NCBI RefSeq assembly: GCF_016722925.1 | Contig: NZ_JAEQNC010000012.1 | Location: 107,117-171,116 of the forward strand | Source: Phytoamicus setariae | GTDB lineage: Bacteria; Pseudomonadota; Alphaproteobacteria; Rhizobiales; Rhizobiaceae | Direction: 5' to 3' | DNA length: 64,000 nt | Shown: in pieces, positions 10,144-19,148 of the stretch | Numbering within the stretch: position 1 is the stretch's first letter | How the letters are laid out: each line of letters opens with the position of its first letter | The notes under the pieces: model-generated | What the model was told of the DNA's origin: nothing | The model's input: the letters and a program-made list of their open reading frames with translations, nothing else | Databases searched by the model: none | Program-made: the position numbers and the translations under genes

Positions 10144-11652
10144 ATGTCAATCTCAATCAATTTTCTCACCGGTTCCGACGCTGTCGCACCAGCTCAATCC
10201 CCTGTTATCGTGGTCTTGCGCCTGGATGGCGGTTTCGGAAAGCATGCGACGGCGCTCAATGAAAATACCGGCGGGATGCTCGACCGCGCATGCGCCAGCC
10301 CTCGCTGCAAGGGCGAATCGGGCGAGATCATCGATCTGCTGGCGCCTGTCGGTGTATCGGCCCGCCGCATCATCATTCTCGATCTGGGACCAAAGTCGAA
10401 GATCACGGCTCTTTCAGCCATGAAGGCTGGTGCCGAACTCGCCAAAAGACTGGAGGTCGAGGCCGAGACAGCGGCGACCCTATTGGCTGATCCGGTGTCC
10501 GATGCCGCACTTCCGTCCAGCGAGGTCATCGCCCGCCTGCTGTTGGGGATGCGGCTGCGCAATTACCGCTTCGCTCTCATGCCCAAGCAGGATACTTCAC
10601 ATGATATCGCCCTGACCCTCGTCGCCAACGACGGGGACAGGGCGGCCATCGACAGGCTTTCCGCCGTTGCCGAAGGTGTCAGCCTGGCCCGCACCCTCGT
10701 GAACTATCCCGCCAGTCACCTGCACCCCGACAATTTCGGCGACCATTTGGCCCCCCTTCGCGAGGCTGGAATCTCGGTTGAAGAATATTGCTCCCCTGAT
10801 CTCGAACGACTCGGTATGGGCGCGATCCTGGCTGTCGGCAACGGCTCCGACCGAAAACCGCGCCTGTTTACGCTTGAGTACAAGGGCGAAGGCGCGAGCG
10901 GCAAGCCGCTGGCTCTGGTCGGCAAGGGCATGTGTTTCGATGCCGGCGGCTTGTGCATCAAGACTGGCCCGCAGATGTTCACCATGAAGGGAGACATGGG
11001 CGGCGCGGCGGCCGTGATCGGCACAATGCTTGCTCTTGCACGCCAGAAGACGCCTATCCATGTGGTGGGCGTGTTGGCCGTGGCCGAAAACATGCTGTCC
11101 GGCAGCTCCTACAAGCCGGGCGACATCGTCACGACCATGTCGGGCCGGACGGTGGAGGTGTACGACACCGACTGCGAAGGCAGAATGGTGCTGTCGGATG
11201 CGCTCCACTACACAGCGACCCGCTTCGATCCTTGCGCGATCGTCGATCTGGCCACGCTGACATATTCCGTGATGCGCGGTCTCGGCCATGCCTTCGCCGG
11301 TCTCTTTGCTACCCATGACGAGCTGGCGACAGCGCTTCTGGCAGCCGGTGAAAAGACCGGCGAGCGTTTCTGGCGCCTGCCGCTTGATCCGGCCTATGAC
11401 GACGGTCTCCGCTCGCAAGTTGCTGATCTGCGCCAGCACTCGCACGATCTTGAGGATGGCGATGCGCTATTCGCCGCAGCCTTCCTGAAAAATTTCGCCG
11501 AGGGCCGTCCGTGGGTCCATCTCGACATCGCCGGCAAGGAACTGATCGGCGAGGATCGGCTGCTGGCGCGGTCGGGTGGCGCCGGCTTCGGCGTCCAGAT
11601 TCTGGAGGAATGGATAACCAGCAACAGCGCAAGCCTTCAAAAGCTCAGCTGA
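10144..11652 (+). CDS. Leucyl aminopeptidase, M17 family (PepA-like)
   Basis: 502 residues, the normal length for M17. The N-terminal non-catalytic domain is followed by the metal-binding catalytic domain: GKGMCFDAGGLCIKTG with the metal Lys and Asp, MKGDMGGAAAVIG, and YDTDCEGRMVLSDAL corresponding to the NTDAEGRL signature. It removes N-terminal residues from peptides in the cytoplasm using two divalent metals. The start has AAGG and GGGA upstream (cacaaggtacggga-ATG). It is divergent from the peptide importer and fits breakdown of imported peptides. NTDAEGRL is replaced by DTDCEGRM, a mild deviation that keeps the Asp and Glu ligands. Confidence 0.93.
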   Translation: MSISINFLTGSDAVAPAQSPVIVVLRLDGGFGKHATALNENTGGMLDRACASPRCKGESGEIIDLLAPVGVSARRIIILDLGPKSKITALSAMKAGAELAKRLEVEAETAATLLADPVSDAALPSSEVIARLLLGMRLRNYRFALMPKQDTSHDIALTLVANDGDRAAIDRLSAVAEGVSLARTLVNYPASHLHPDNFGDHLAPLREAGISVEEYCSPDLERLGMGAILAVGNGSDRKPRLFTLEYKGEGASGKPLALVGKGMCFDAGGLCIKTGPQMFTMKGDMGGAAAVIGTMLALARQKTPIHVVGVLAVAENMLSGSSYKPGDIVTTMSGRTVEVYDTDCEGRMVLSDALHYTATRFDPCAIVDLATLTYSVMRGLGHAFAGLFATHDELATALLAAGEKTGERFWRLPLDPAYDDGLRSQVADLRQHSHDLEDGDALFAAAFLKNFAEGRPWVHLDIAGKELIGEDRLLARSGGAGFGVQILEEWITSNSASLQKLS

Positions 11653-11778
11653 TCGGGCCAGCCACCAACCGAAACGCGGACGTTTAACCGGGCGATTCTG
11701 ACTGAATCGTCCGGGATTTGCGATGGCGAAGGCTTGTGGCGTTGTCACGTAAACCTGCTGTCAGTGAGTGGTGTGTAG

Positions 11779-12583
11779 GGTGATCTCAGGTTAACTGGAC
11801 CAAGTACACCATCGGCATGGTGTTTTGATCAGGCGGCAGTTGCGGTGACGGCTTTCCAATGTGCCATCGCTGTAATGCGATGCAGATGAATGGCGAGGGC
11901 TGAGTGTTTGGGGCGTGCGGGGACGAATAGATTCTGACCGCGGAGAAGACGCTGACGAAACGTTGCAGCGCGCGCGGCGAGGGGAACCGCTGCATCACTC
12001 GCTCTCGTTTCCGCAGAGGAAGATGAGAATTCTCGGCGCGGTTGTTCAGCCCCTTATGTGATCGATGCTCAACCGTGATCAATGATCTGACGCCGTGCGG
12101 CGCGGTAAGAGCGAAGTTTGTCGGTGACGATGCGCTTCGGCATGCATCCCTGTTTCTTCATCAGCCGGATCAGAAGGCGCTTCGCAGCCTTGGTGTTGCG
12201 GCGGGCCTGGACGATCTCGTCGAGAACGTAGCCGTCTTGATCAACGGCGCGCCAGAGCCAATGTTTCCGGCCACCGATCGTCACGACCACCTCGTCCAGA
12301 TGCCAGATGTCGCTCGGGCTTGGCGGCTTCCGACGCAAGCGACCGGCATAGTCCGGACCGAATTTCTTCGCCCAGCAACGGATCGCCTCATAGGAAACAA
12401 CAATGCCGCGATCCAGCAGCATCTCCTCCACCAAACGCAGGCTCAGTGGAAATCGGAAATACAGCCAGACCGCATGGGCGATCACAGCGGGTGGAAAACG
12501 ATGGCGCTTGTAGCTGACAGGAGACCCGATCATGGCGTAGAGATAGCCGCAAATCTTTCAGCAGCAGTTAACCTGACATCGCC
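11779..12583 (-). mobile_element. IS6-family insertion sequence, copy A (decayed)
   Basis: An 805-bp element bounded by near-perfect 19-bp inverted repeats: GGTGATCTCAGGTTAACTG at 11779 and CAGTTAACCTGACATCGCC ending at 12583 (two mismatches). It holds one IS6-type transposase with two frameshifts. The 8-bp flanks (GTGTGTAG / GTTTTGGC) do not match, so there is no target-site duplication. That is expected if the element joined two replicons or deleted neighbouring DNA. Its right edge abuts a stump of a hydroxypyruvate reductase gene. Confidence 0.9.
11829..12533 (-). pseudogene. IS6-family DDE transposase, frameshifted
   Basis: Reading from 12533, the protein gives YKRHRFPPAVIAHAVWLYF, WHLDEVVV (first Asp), WLWRAVDQDGYVLDE and then stops after TDKLRSYRAARRQIIDHG. 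The chain resumes in another frame with VEHRSHKGLNNRAENSHLP (catalytic Glu region). It shifts again near 11945, apparently by loss of one base in VFSAVR-NLF, before ending ALQ/ITAMAHWKAV. The three pieces align along the whole of the intact copy at 29408. It is probably inactive unless frameshifting is programmed. Confidence 0.9.
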
Positions 12584-12588
12584 GTTTT

Positions 12589-12620
12589 GGCCAGAAAGCA
12601 TTCGTGAGATCTTTCTGGCC
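12589..12620. repeat. Perfect 10-bp inverted repeat at IS/hprA junction
   Basis: GGCCAGAAAG (12589-12598) and CTTTCTGGCC (12611-12620) are perfect reverse complements with a 12-nt loop, 6 bp outside IS6 copy A. It could fold as a hairpin after the truncated hprA frame. It lacks a T-run, so it is not a classical terminator; it may be a scar of an earlier insertion. Confidence 0.6.
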
Positions 12621-12838
12621 TACACCGGGACCGGATCGGCACAGCTCGGAACGAAATCCGCTGGAAGTTTGCGTTTCTCGCCGAAACACAACAAGGCGTC
12701 ATAAACCCTCGGCGCCTCGCAGCGCTCCGCTTGTGTCAGCGGCGTGTCGTTGCGGTTCAGCGTGACGTCGAAGCGGCTTTCGAGAAAGTGTTCGCCCCCA
12801 TCCTGCCAACGCCGAGTCGCCAGGATGCGCGGTTTCAA
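12621..12838 (-). pseudogene. hprA: Hydroxypyruvate reductase / glyoxylate reductase, N-terminal stump
   Basis: The frame from ATG 12838 begins MKPRILATRR, then FDVTLNRNDTPLTQAE, VYDALL and KLPADF, which is the start of D-2-hydroxyacid dehydrogenases of the GyaR/HprA group. It stops at about 72 residues, whereas the family has about 320; the NAD-binding and catalytic domains are absent. It is the gene downstream of mtkB in the serine-cycle order and ends just before IS6 copy A, so the rest was probably lost with that insertion. Hydroxypyruvate made by SgaA would then need another reductase, for example the intact homologue at 36285. Confidence 0.75.
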
Positions 12839-12859
12839 GTCATTCGCCCATTCGCTGGC

Positions 12860-13759
12860 TCAGGCCGCCTTGTTCATCAGCGAGAGCACCTCGGACACGG
12901 TCTCGCCGAACGACGATGGCGTTGGCACGATCGTTACGCCGGCATTCTTCAGAATCTCAACCTTTTCCTGTGCCGACTCGCCAAAGGCGGAGATGATCGC
13001 TCCGGCATGGCCCATGCGCCGGCCTTTGGGCGCCGAAAGACCGGCGATGTAGGCGATCAGCGGCTTCTTCATATGGTCGCGTGCCCAGAGCGCGGCTTCC
13101 GCCTCCTGCGGGCCACCGATTTCGCCGATCATCAGCACCGCATCGGTGCCCGGGTCCTGTTCGAAAAGTTCGAGCATGTCCTTGAAAGACGAACCGTTGA
13201 TCGGATCGCCGCCAATGCCGACCGAGGTCGAGACGCCGATGCCGTATGATTTCATCTGGCTGGCGGCCTCATAGCCGAGGGTTCCCGACCGACCGACAAT
13301 GCCGATCCGGCCCGGCAGGTAGATCGAGTCCGGCATGATGCCCATCAGAGCTTCGCCGGGCGTGATCATGCCCGCGCAGTTCGGGCCGATCAGGGTCATG
13401 CGCTCCTCGAAGCGATAGCGCCGCATGTAACGCTTGACCCTGATCATGTCCTGGGAGGGGATGCCGTCAGTGATGCACACGCAGAGGCGGATGCCGGCAT
13501 CCGCCGCCTCCATGATCGAATCGGCCGCGAAGGGTGGCGGCACGAAGACAATCGACGCTTCGGCGCCGGTCTCCTGTACGGCACCCTTGACGGTGTTGAA
13601 CACCGGTAGTCCGAGATGGGTCCGGCCGCCTTTGCCTGGCGTCACACCGCCTACGACATTGGTGCCGTAGTGCCTCATCTCTTCGGCATGGAAGCTGCCG
13701 ATCTTGCCGGTGAAACCCTGGACGATGATGCGCGTGTTCTTGTTGAGAAGAATGGACAT
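12860..13759 (-). CDS. mtkB: Malate-CoA ligase alpha subunit
   Basis: 299 residues with the succinyl-CoA synthetase alpha fold: N-terminal CoA-binding domain (IVQGFTGKIGSFHAEEM, VGGVTPGKGG), GPNCAGMITPGE, and the C-terminal phospho-histidine motif GHAGAI. In serine-cycle bacteria this subunit with MtkA makes malyl-CoA from malate, CoA and ATP. The call of MtkB rather than SucD rests on context: it is directly linked to mtkA, malyl-CoA lyase and serine-glyoxylate aminotransferase, and is not near sucAB. Ribosome-binding site GAGGAG lies upstream of ATG 13759, 12 bp after mtkA. Confidence 0.9.
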   Translation of the reverse strand: MSILLNKNTRIIVQGFTGKIGSFHAEEMRHYGTNVVGGVTPGKGGRTHLGLPVFNTVKGAVQETGAEASIVFVPPPFAADSIMEAADAGIRLCVCITDGIPSQDMIRVKRYMRRYRFEERMTLIGPNCAGMITPGEALMGIMPDSIYLPGRIGIVGRSGTLGYEAASQMKSYGIGVSTSVGIGGDPINGSSFKDMLELFEQDPGTDAVLMIGEIGGPQEAEAALWARDHMKKPLIAYIAGLSAPKGRRMGHAGAIISAFGESAQEKVEILKNAGVTIVPTPSSFGETVSEVLSLMNKAA

Positions 13760-13771
13760 ATCGAAGGCTCC

Positions 13772-14956
13772 TCAGGCAGCTTGTTGTGTGGTGACCGAAC
13801 GCCAGGCAGCGACGGCCTTGTCGGCAGCCTCGGCGAGTGTTTCGGCAATGATGATATCCTCGCCGGAATCGGCAAGGATGCGGCGGCCTTCCTCCATATT
13901 GGTGCCGGACAGCCGGACGACGAGCGGCACAGGCACGCCGACCTCGCGTAACGCCTTGATGATGCCCTCTGCCACCCAGTCGCAGCGATTGATGCCGGCG
14001 AAGATATTGACCAGGATCGTCTCGACGTTCTTGTCGCTCAACACGGCGCGGAAAGATTTCGCGACGCGTTCGGGCGAGGCCCCACCGCCGATATCGAGAA
14101 AATTCGCCGGTTCACCGCCGGCGATCTTGATCATATCCATGGTCGCCATTGCCAACCCCGCACCGTTGATGATGCAGCCGATGCGGCCATCGAGCCCGAC
14201 GTAGGAAAGGCCGCGATCGGATGCGAAGGTTTCACGCGGGTCTTCCTGGCTCTTGTCGCGCATTTCAGAAATATGCGGTCGGCGGAAGAGAGCGTTTTCG
14301 TCGAAGCTCATCTTGGCGTCGAGCGCCACGAGTCCGCCTTGACGGGTAACGGCCAGCGGATTGATCTCGAGCATCGAGGCGTCGTATTCGACGAAGGCGC
14401 GATAGCACCCAAGCAGCGTCTGGGTCGCTCGACCGATCAGCGCGTTATCGATACCGAGACCAAAGGCGATCTCGCGGGCCTGGAAATCCTGCATTCCGAC
14501 GCCGGGATCGACCGTGGCGCGAATGATCGAGTCCGGCTCTGCCGCCGCGATCTCCTCGATCTCCATGCCGCCCGACGACGAGGCGACGATCATGATGCGT
14601 TCGGATTTGCGGTCGAGAACGAAGCCGAGATAAATCTCGCGCTCGATATCCATGGCTTCCTCAATATAGAGGCGGCTGACCAGTTTTCCCTGCGGCCCGG
14701 TCTGGTGGGTAATGAGCTTGCGGCCGAGCATACGCTCGGAGGCTTCGACGATCTGCTGGTCGGAGGTGCAAATCGCAATGCCGCCCGCCTTGCCCCGCGC
14801 GCCGGAATGGATCTGTGCCTTGACCACCCAGCGGTCGCCACCGATCTCGCTTGCGCGATAGGCCGCCTGTTCCGGGCTATAGGCAAGTCCGCCGCGCGGA
14901 ATGTGGATCTGGTAGCGTGCGAGCAGTTCTTTGGTCTGGTATTCGTGTATGTCCAT
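13772..14956 (-). CDS. mtkA: Malate-CoA ligase beta subunit
   Basis: 394 residues, an ATP-grasp protein like succinyl-CoA synthetase beta: [15 protein letters not shown] at the N-terminus, [15 protein letters not shown], and the C-terminal ligase domain [15 protein letters not shown] with [10 protein letters not shown] and VVRLSGTN. Together with MtkB it activates malate as its CoA thioester. A strong ribosome-binding site (CAGGAG) precedes ATG 14956. It sits between mcl and mtkB, separated by 17 and 12 bp, in the usual serine-cycle order. Confidence 0.92.
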   Translation of the reverse strand: MDIHEYQTKELLARYQIHIPRGGLAYSPEQAAYRASEIGGDRWVVKAQIHSGARGKAGGIAICTSDQQIVEASERMLGRKLITHQTGPQGKLVSRLYIEEAMDIEREIYLGFVLDRKSERIMIVASSSGGMEIEEIAAAEPDSIIRATVDPGVGMQDFQAREIAFGLGIDNALIGRATQTLLGCYRAFVEYDASMLEINPLAVTRQGGLVALDAKMSFDENALFRRPHISEMRDKSQEDPRETFASDRGLSYVGLDGRIGCIINGAGLAMATMDMIKIAGGEPANFLDIGGGASPERVAKSFRAVLSDKNVETILVNIFAGINRCDWVAEGIIKALREVGVPVPLVVRLSGTNMEEGRRILADSGEDIIIAETLAEAADKAVAAWRSVTTQQAA

Positions 14957-14973
14957 GGTCGGGCTCCTGTCGT

Positions 14974-15918
14974 TCAGCGGCCGCCTGTGGCGATGGCGTC
15001 ATGTGTTGCAAGCACGTTGCGTGCCATGCGTTCGGAAGCTGCGTCGATCATCTTACCGTCGAGCGAGGCGGCACCCCTGCCCTGGCTTTCCGCGACCTTC
15101 AGCGCGTCGATGATACGGCGGGCGCGATCGACTTCCTTCTCGGGCGGCGAGAAGATCTCGTTGGCGAGCGCGATCTGGCTCGGATGGATGGCCCACTTGC
15201 CCTCGATGCCGAGTGCGGCGGCACGGCGGGCGGCAGCCCTGTAACCATCCGGATCGGAGAAGTCGCCAAACGGCCCGTCGATGGCGCGCAGGCCATAGGC
15301 GCGGCAGGCGACCGTCATGCGCGACAGGCCGAAATGCCATTGGTCGCCGGGATAGTCCGGGTTGAGCCCGCCGATATTGACGGTGCGCGCCTTGAGGCTC
15401 GCGGCATAGTCGGCGACGCCGAAATGCATGGCTTCCAGCCGGCCACCGAACGACGCGATGGCTTCAACATTGGCCATGCCGAGCGCGGTCTCGATCAGTG
15501 CCTCGAGGCCGACGTGGGTTTTGTAGCCCTTGGCGATCTCGATCTGGTTGACCATGGCCTCAACCATGTAGAGGTCGGCCGGCACGCCGACCTTCGGCAC
15601 CAAGAGCGTGTCGATCCGGTCACCGGCCTGTTCCATGAGGTCAACGACGTCGCGATACATGTAGTGGGTATCGAGACCGTTGATGCGCACCGAAATCGTC
15701 TTGCCGCGGGCGCGCCAGTCGATCTGGTTCAGCGCAGCGACGATGTTGGCACGGGCACGCTCCTTGTCCGGCGGTGCTACGGCATCCTCGATATCGAGAA
15801 AGATATAGTCAGCATCCGAATTGGCGGCTTTCTCGATCATGTCCGGGTTGGAGCCCGGAACGGCGAGTTCGCTGCGCTGCAGCCGGAGCCGGCGGAGATG
15901 GTTGATTGTATGGCTCAT
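14974..15918 (-). CDS. mcl: Malyl-CoA lyase (HpcH/HpaI aldolase family)
   Basis: 314 residues. The N-terminus ([21 protein letters not shown]) and the metal-binding core ([45 protein letters not shown]) are those of malyl-CoA/beta-methylmalyl-CoA/citramalyl-CoA lyases. It would cleave malyl-CoA to glyoxylate and acetyl-CoA, regenerating the glyoxylate acceptor used by SgaA. GGAGGA lies close to ATG 15918. The neighbouring malate-CoA ligase makes the malyl-CoA role the best reading. Confidence 0.92.
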   Translation of the reverse strand: MSHTINHLRRLRLQRSELAVPGSNPDMIEKAANSDADYIFLDIEDAVAPPDKERARANIVAALNQIDWRARGKTISVRINGLDTHYMYRDVVDLMEQAGDRIDTLLVPKVGVPADLYMVEAMVNQIEIAKGYKTHVGLEALIETALGMANVEAIASFGGRLEAMHFGVADYAASLKARTVNIGGLNPDYPGDQWHFGLSRMTVACRAYGLRAIDGPFGDFSDPDGYRAAARRAAALGIEGKWAIHPSQIALANEIFSPPEKEVDRARRIIDALKVAESQGRGAASLDGKMIDAASERMARNVLATHDAIATGGR

Positions 15919-15941
15919 ATATTCCTCCCCATTCAGTCTTT

Positions 15942-17132
15942 TCAGGCGGCCCTGGCGGTCGTTGCGGTGGCGGCAGCGCGGAACTGGTTGATCGCAGCCC
16001 CCACGCCCGAGCCCGCTTCGATCTTCACGCCGCAGTCAAGCAGCGTGAGCTCGGCGGCCCCGAGCGCGCCGAGAACCATCCCCTCGTTCAGCGAACCGAG
16101 ATGGCCGATGCGGAACACCTTGCCGGCCACCTTGCTCAGCCCGCTGCCGAGCGAGGTATTGTAGGCGCGGTAGGCGTGCTGGATGACTTCGACGCCATCG
16201 ATACCCTCAGGCAGGCGGATCGCGGACACGGTGTCGGAGTGCCACTTCGGTTCGGTCGCGCAGAGTTTCAGGCCCCAGGCGGTGACCGCCGCGCGGACGC
16301 CGTTCGCGAGATGATGGTGACGGGCGAAGATGTTCTCGAGTCCTTCCTCGAAGATCAGCTCCAGCGAGGCACGCAGGCCGCGCAGCAACTGCGTCGGCGG
16401 CGTATAGGGGAAATAGCCTATGTCGTTGGTCTTGATCATGTCCTCGAAAGAGAAGTAGCAACGAATGTGACGCCCGGTCTTGGAAGCCTCCAGCGCCTTC
16501 TGGCTCACCGAGAGGAAGCCCAGGCCCGCGGGAAGCATGAAGCCCTTCTGCGAACCGGAGACGGCGCAATCGACGCCCCATTCGTCCTGGCGGAAATCGA
16601 TCGAGCCGATCGAGGAAACGCCATCGACGAAGAGCAGCGCCGGATGGCCGGCAGCATCGAGCGCCCGGCGAACGGCCGCCACGTCGGAGGTCACCCCCGT
16701 CGCCGTCTCGTTCTGCGTTACGAAGACAGCCTTGATCCGATGCGCCTTGTCGGCGGCCAGCTTTTCGGCATAAAGCTCCACCGGCACACCGGTGCCCCAT
16801 TCCATGTCGAGGCAATCGACCTTAAATCCGAGGCGCTCGGCCATATCGACCCAGAGATGCGAGAACTGCCCGAAGCGGCTCATCAGCACGTTATCGCCGG
16901 GCGACAGCACGTTGGTCATCGCAGCTTCCCAGGCGCCTGTGCCGGACGACGGGTAGATGAAAACACGACCGGTCTCGTTCTTGAATACCTTCTTCAGATC
17001 GGCAAAGAGCGGCAGGGTGAGTTCAGGAAAACGCGCCGAGCGCATATCCTCCATCGATAGGTTCATCGCCTGGCGAACCTCTTCAGGAATGTTGGTGGGG
17101 CCGGGAATGAAAAGATGGACGTAGCCTGACAT
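15942..17132 (-). CDS. sgaA: Serine-glyoxylate aminotransferase
   Basis: About 396 residues, class V PLP aminotransferase. Visible marks are the N-terminal HLFIPGPTNIPEEVRQAM, the PLP pocket DGVSSIGS with SGSQKGF (Schiff-base Lys), and PYTPPTQLLRGLRASL. It moves the amino group from serine to glyoxylate, giving hydroxypyruvate and glycine. ATG 17132 has GGAGGAACC immediately upstream; an in-frame ATG at 17207 does not. It is the first gene of the sgaA-mcl-mtkA-mtkB-hprA' block and is 185 bp from a LuxR-type regulator gene on the same strand. Confidence 0.94.
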   Translation of the reverse strand: MSGYVHLFIPGPTNIPEEVRQAMNLSMEDMRSARFPELTLPLFADLKKVFKNETGRVFIYPSSGTGAWEAAMTNVLSPGDNVLMSRFGQFSHLWVDMAERLGFKVDCLDMEWGTGVPVELYAEKLAADKAHRIKAVFVTQNETATGVTSDVAAVRRALDAAGHPALLFVDGVSSIGSIDFRQDEWGVDCAVSGSQKGFMLPAGLGFLSVSQKALEASKTGRHIRCYFSFEDMIKTNDIGYFPYTPPTQLLRGLRASLELIFEEGLENIFARHHHLANGVRAAVTAWGLKLCATEPKWHSDTVSAIRLPEGIDGVEVIQHAYRAYNTSLGSGLSKVAGKVFRIGHLGSLNEGMVLGALGAAELTLLDCGVKIEAGSGVGAAINQFRAAATATTARAA

Positions 17133-17316
17133 GGTTCCTCCGAATGCTTTGTCCGTTTCCGGACCTTTTCCTCGGAAGCCAAGCTGCCTTTCGGGCCATC
17201 TTCGCACAACACTCGATCAGGCAGAAAAGCGATGCCGGATGGGTAGGATCAAAAGGTCGCAGCGGGTGGGAAAAACTGGCGGCGGCTAGGATCGACCTAC
17301 CCGAACGGGCGGCTCG

Positions 17317-17958
17317 TCAGTCCTGCTTGCGCCGCCGCTCCCTGGTGTAGAGCGCGACAGCCATGGCACGGTTCCGTACCTCGAGCTTGTCGTAAAGATT
17401 CTTGAGGTGGTATTTCACAGTGTTTTCGGAAATACCGGTGCGCACGGCGACCTGGGTGTTGCTCCAGCCGTCGGCAAGCATGCCCAGAAGCTCGGTTTCG
17501 CGGGACGTGAGCTGCGAGAAGGGTGTGCACGAGATTTTGGAGAGCACTGTGTAGGGAATGCAGATGCGGCCCTTCATGACAGCCGTCAGCGTCGCGAACA
17601 GGATTTCCGGATCCTCGAACTGGTAGCACAGACCGTTGACGCCGAGCCGGATGGTTTCGGCAACGATCGCCGGATCGGGGGTATCCGCAAACAGGACGAT
17701 CTTCGGATCCAGACCTATCCGAGCGAGGTCGCCGAGCACATCTGGTGCCTCGGCGTCGACGAGCTGCCAGCTTAGCAAAACGCAATCGACTTCCAGTTGC
17801 GGCAGCTTTTCGCACAACTCGGTCGATGAACGAGCCGTTTCAACGACCGAGAACTTAGCATTTTCGAGGAAAAGACCACGTAGCGCCGCCACGACCAGAG
17901 GATTGCGTTCGGCGATCAGAACGCGGCCGCCGGCATCTTGCGGTGTAGGTGTCGCCAT
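17317..17958 (-). CDS. LuxR/NarL-type response regulator-like protein
   Basis: About 213 residues: a receiver-like N-terminal domain (VLIAERNPLVVAALRGLF, VDCVLLSWQLVD) and a C-terminal LuxR helix-turn-helix (LTSRETELLGMLADGWSNTQVAVRTGISENTVKYHLKNLYDKL). The usual phospho-acceptor Asp region reads CVLLSWQ, so the canonical DxxxP aspartate appears to be missing and the protein may act without phosphorylation. No sensor kinase is nearby. It lies upstream of sgaA and is a candidate regulator of the serine-cycle block. I chose ATG 17958 over the longer frame to 18006 (GAGGACAAGGC upstream). Confidence 0.85.
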   Translation of the reverse strand: MATPTPQDAGGRVLIAERNPLVVAALRGLFLENAKFSVVETARSSTELCEKLPQLEVDCVLLSWQLVDAEAPDVLGDLARIGLDPKIVLFADTPDPAIVAETIRLGVNGLCYQFEDPEILFATLTAVMKGRICIPYTVLSKISCTPFSQLTSRETELLGMLADGWSNTQVAVRTGISENTVKYHLKNLYDKLEVRNRAMAVALYTRERRRKQD

Positions 17959-18229
17959 GCGCCTTGTCCTCGTTGACGCTAATCGTCCCGACACTGCGGG
18001 TAGCAAACACTAACACTGCGATTTCCATTCATTCATCAGTAAACGACGCAACGTCAACCGGGAAACGACGTATTTTGCTCAAAACAGTCGTGAAAGTGAC
18101 GGACAAGCGCGCATGTCGGATGAATTTCAACCCGGAAACCGGTTTGCGGGCCGCCCATGCGGTCGTACTGTTGTTGCATGCTCAGTCCGGCCGCTTCCCG
18201 TTTTTCCCGGAAGCTCCCGGTTTCGAGCA

Positions 18230-18544
18230 AACGCTCTTCGCATCGAGACGAAGATCGTGGCCGACCCTAGCAACGACCATTTCGTCCAGATGCCATTTGT
18301 CGGCAAAACTTCCCCTGGATCGACGTCGGATGGCACGGGCAGATTCCCGGCCGAACTTGGCAGCCCATTCCGCGACTGTCTGGAACGAAACTTCAATGCC
18401 GCGCTCAGCCAGCAGATCTTCAACATGACGCAGGCTCAGCGGAGAGCGAAAATAGAGCCACACCGCATGCGCTATGATCTCGGCGGGAAAACGATGACGC
18501 TTGTAACGGGGCGTCGTGACATCGGTCGGCGGGTTCGGGCTCAT
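18230..18544 (-). pseudogene. IS6-family transposase, N-terminal remnant
   Basis: Reading from about 18544, the frame gives YKRHRFPAEIIAHAVWLYF, LRHVEDLLAERGIEVSFQTV and DKWHLDEMVVA, which is the first half of an IS6 transposase up to the first catalytic Asp. It then diverges into unrecognised sequence. It is clearly diverged from copies A (11829) and D (29408), so it comes from a different IS6 lineage. The C-terminal half of a similar element lies on the other strand at 20306. Confidence 0.85.
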
Positions 18545-18710
18545 GCCCATAAATACCGCCGCAAATGTTAAGGCGACGCTACCGCTAAATGCTGCAGGGA
18601 GTCGCGATGGAACCTGCCAAACAACTAGGAGATTGAAAGGTTCCATCACGATGTCTGTCAAATTTCATAGATGCTAATATGGAAGCAGACCCAACTGTGA
18701 GGAGTGTACC

Positions 18711-18989
18711 ATGAAGCGCTTTGTATTCGCAGCAATCGCCTTTGCATCTGTCTTTTCGGCAACCGCAAAAGCGGAGGCATGGACCCGCGGGTGGCACGGA
18801 TATCATGAGGCTAAGTACGGGTGGTATCGCGGGCCGGGCGTCGTAATCGGTCCCGGATTCGGAAATGTCGCAGTGACCGACGACGGGTATTACGGAGGTA
18901 CAAATTACACCTATTGCGAAATAGCCCGCGTCCAGCACCGCGATCGCCACGGGCGTGTGTACATCCGGCGACAGGAAATCTGCGAGTAG
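18711..18989 (+). CDS. Small secreted protein, Trp/Gly/Tyr-rich (unknown function)
   Basis: 92 residues. A clear signal peptide (KRFVFAAIAFASVFSATAKA) is followed by a short mature part rich in Trp, Gly and Tyr (WTRGWHGYHEAKYGWYRGPG) and ending in C-x(n)-RVQHRDRHGRVYIRRQEIC. The ribosome-binding site GAGGAG is well placed before ATG 18711. The C-terminal block resembles that of the next gene (19149), so the two are paralogues. It is flanked by IS and gene remnants but looks intact. I do not recognise a named family. Confidence 0.75.
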   Translation: MKRFVFAAIAFASVFSATAKAEAWTRGWHGYHEAKYGWYRGPGVVIGPGFGNVAVTDDGYYGGTNYTYCEIARVQHRDRHGRVYIRRQEICE

Positions 18990-19148
18990 CAGGAAAGAAT
19001 TAGGGCCGCCTGGGCGACGATCTGGATGGATTGCCGACAAAACATTCGGGACCATGAAAGGGTAGGAATGAACAGAAGCGTTCATCGGACGTTCAATTAG
19101 CTTACGCTAACTTTTGCCAGCTCTACACTTTCGTCCGAGGAAAGCAAA

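Noticed and set aside
14851..16164. 437-codon plus-strand open frame opposite mtkA, mcl and sgaA
   Set aside because: Crosses three genes on the other strand; no motif.
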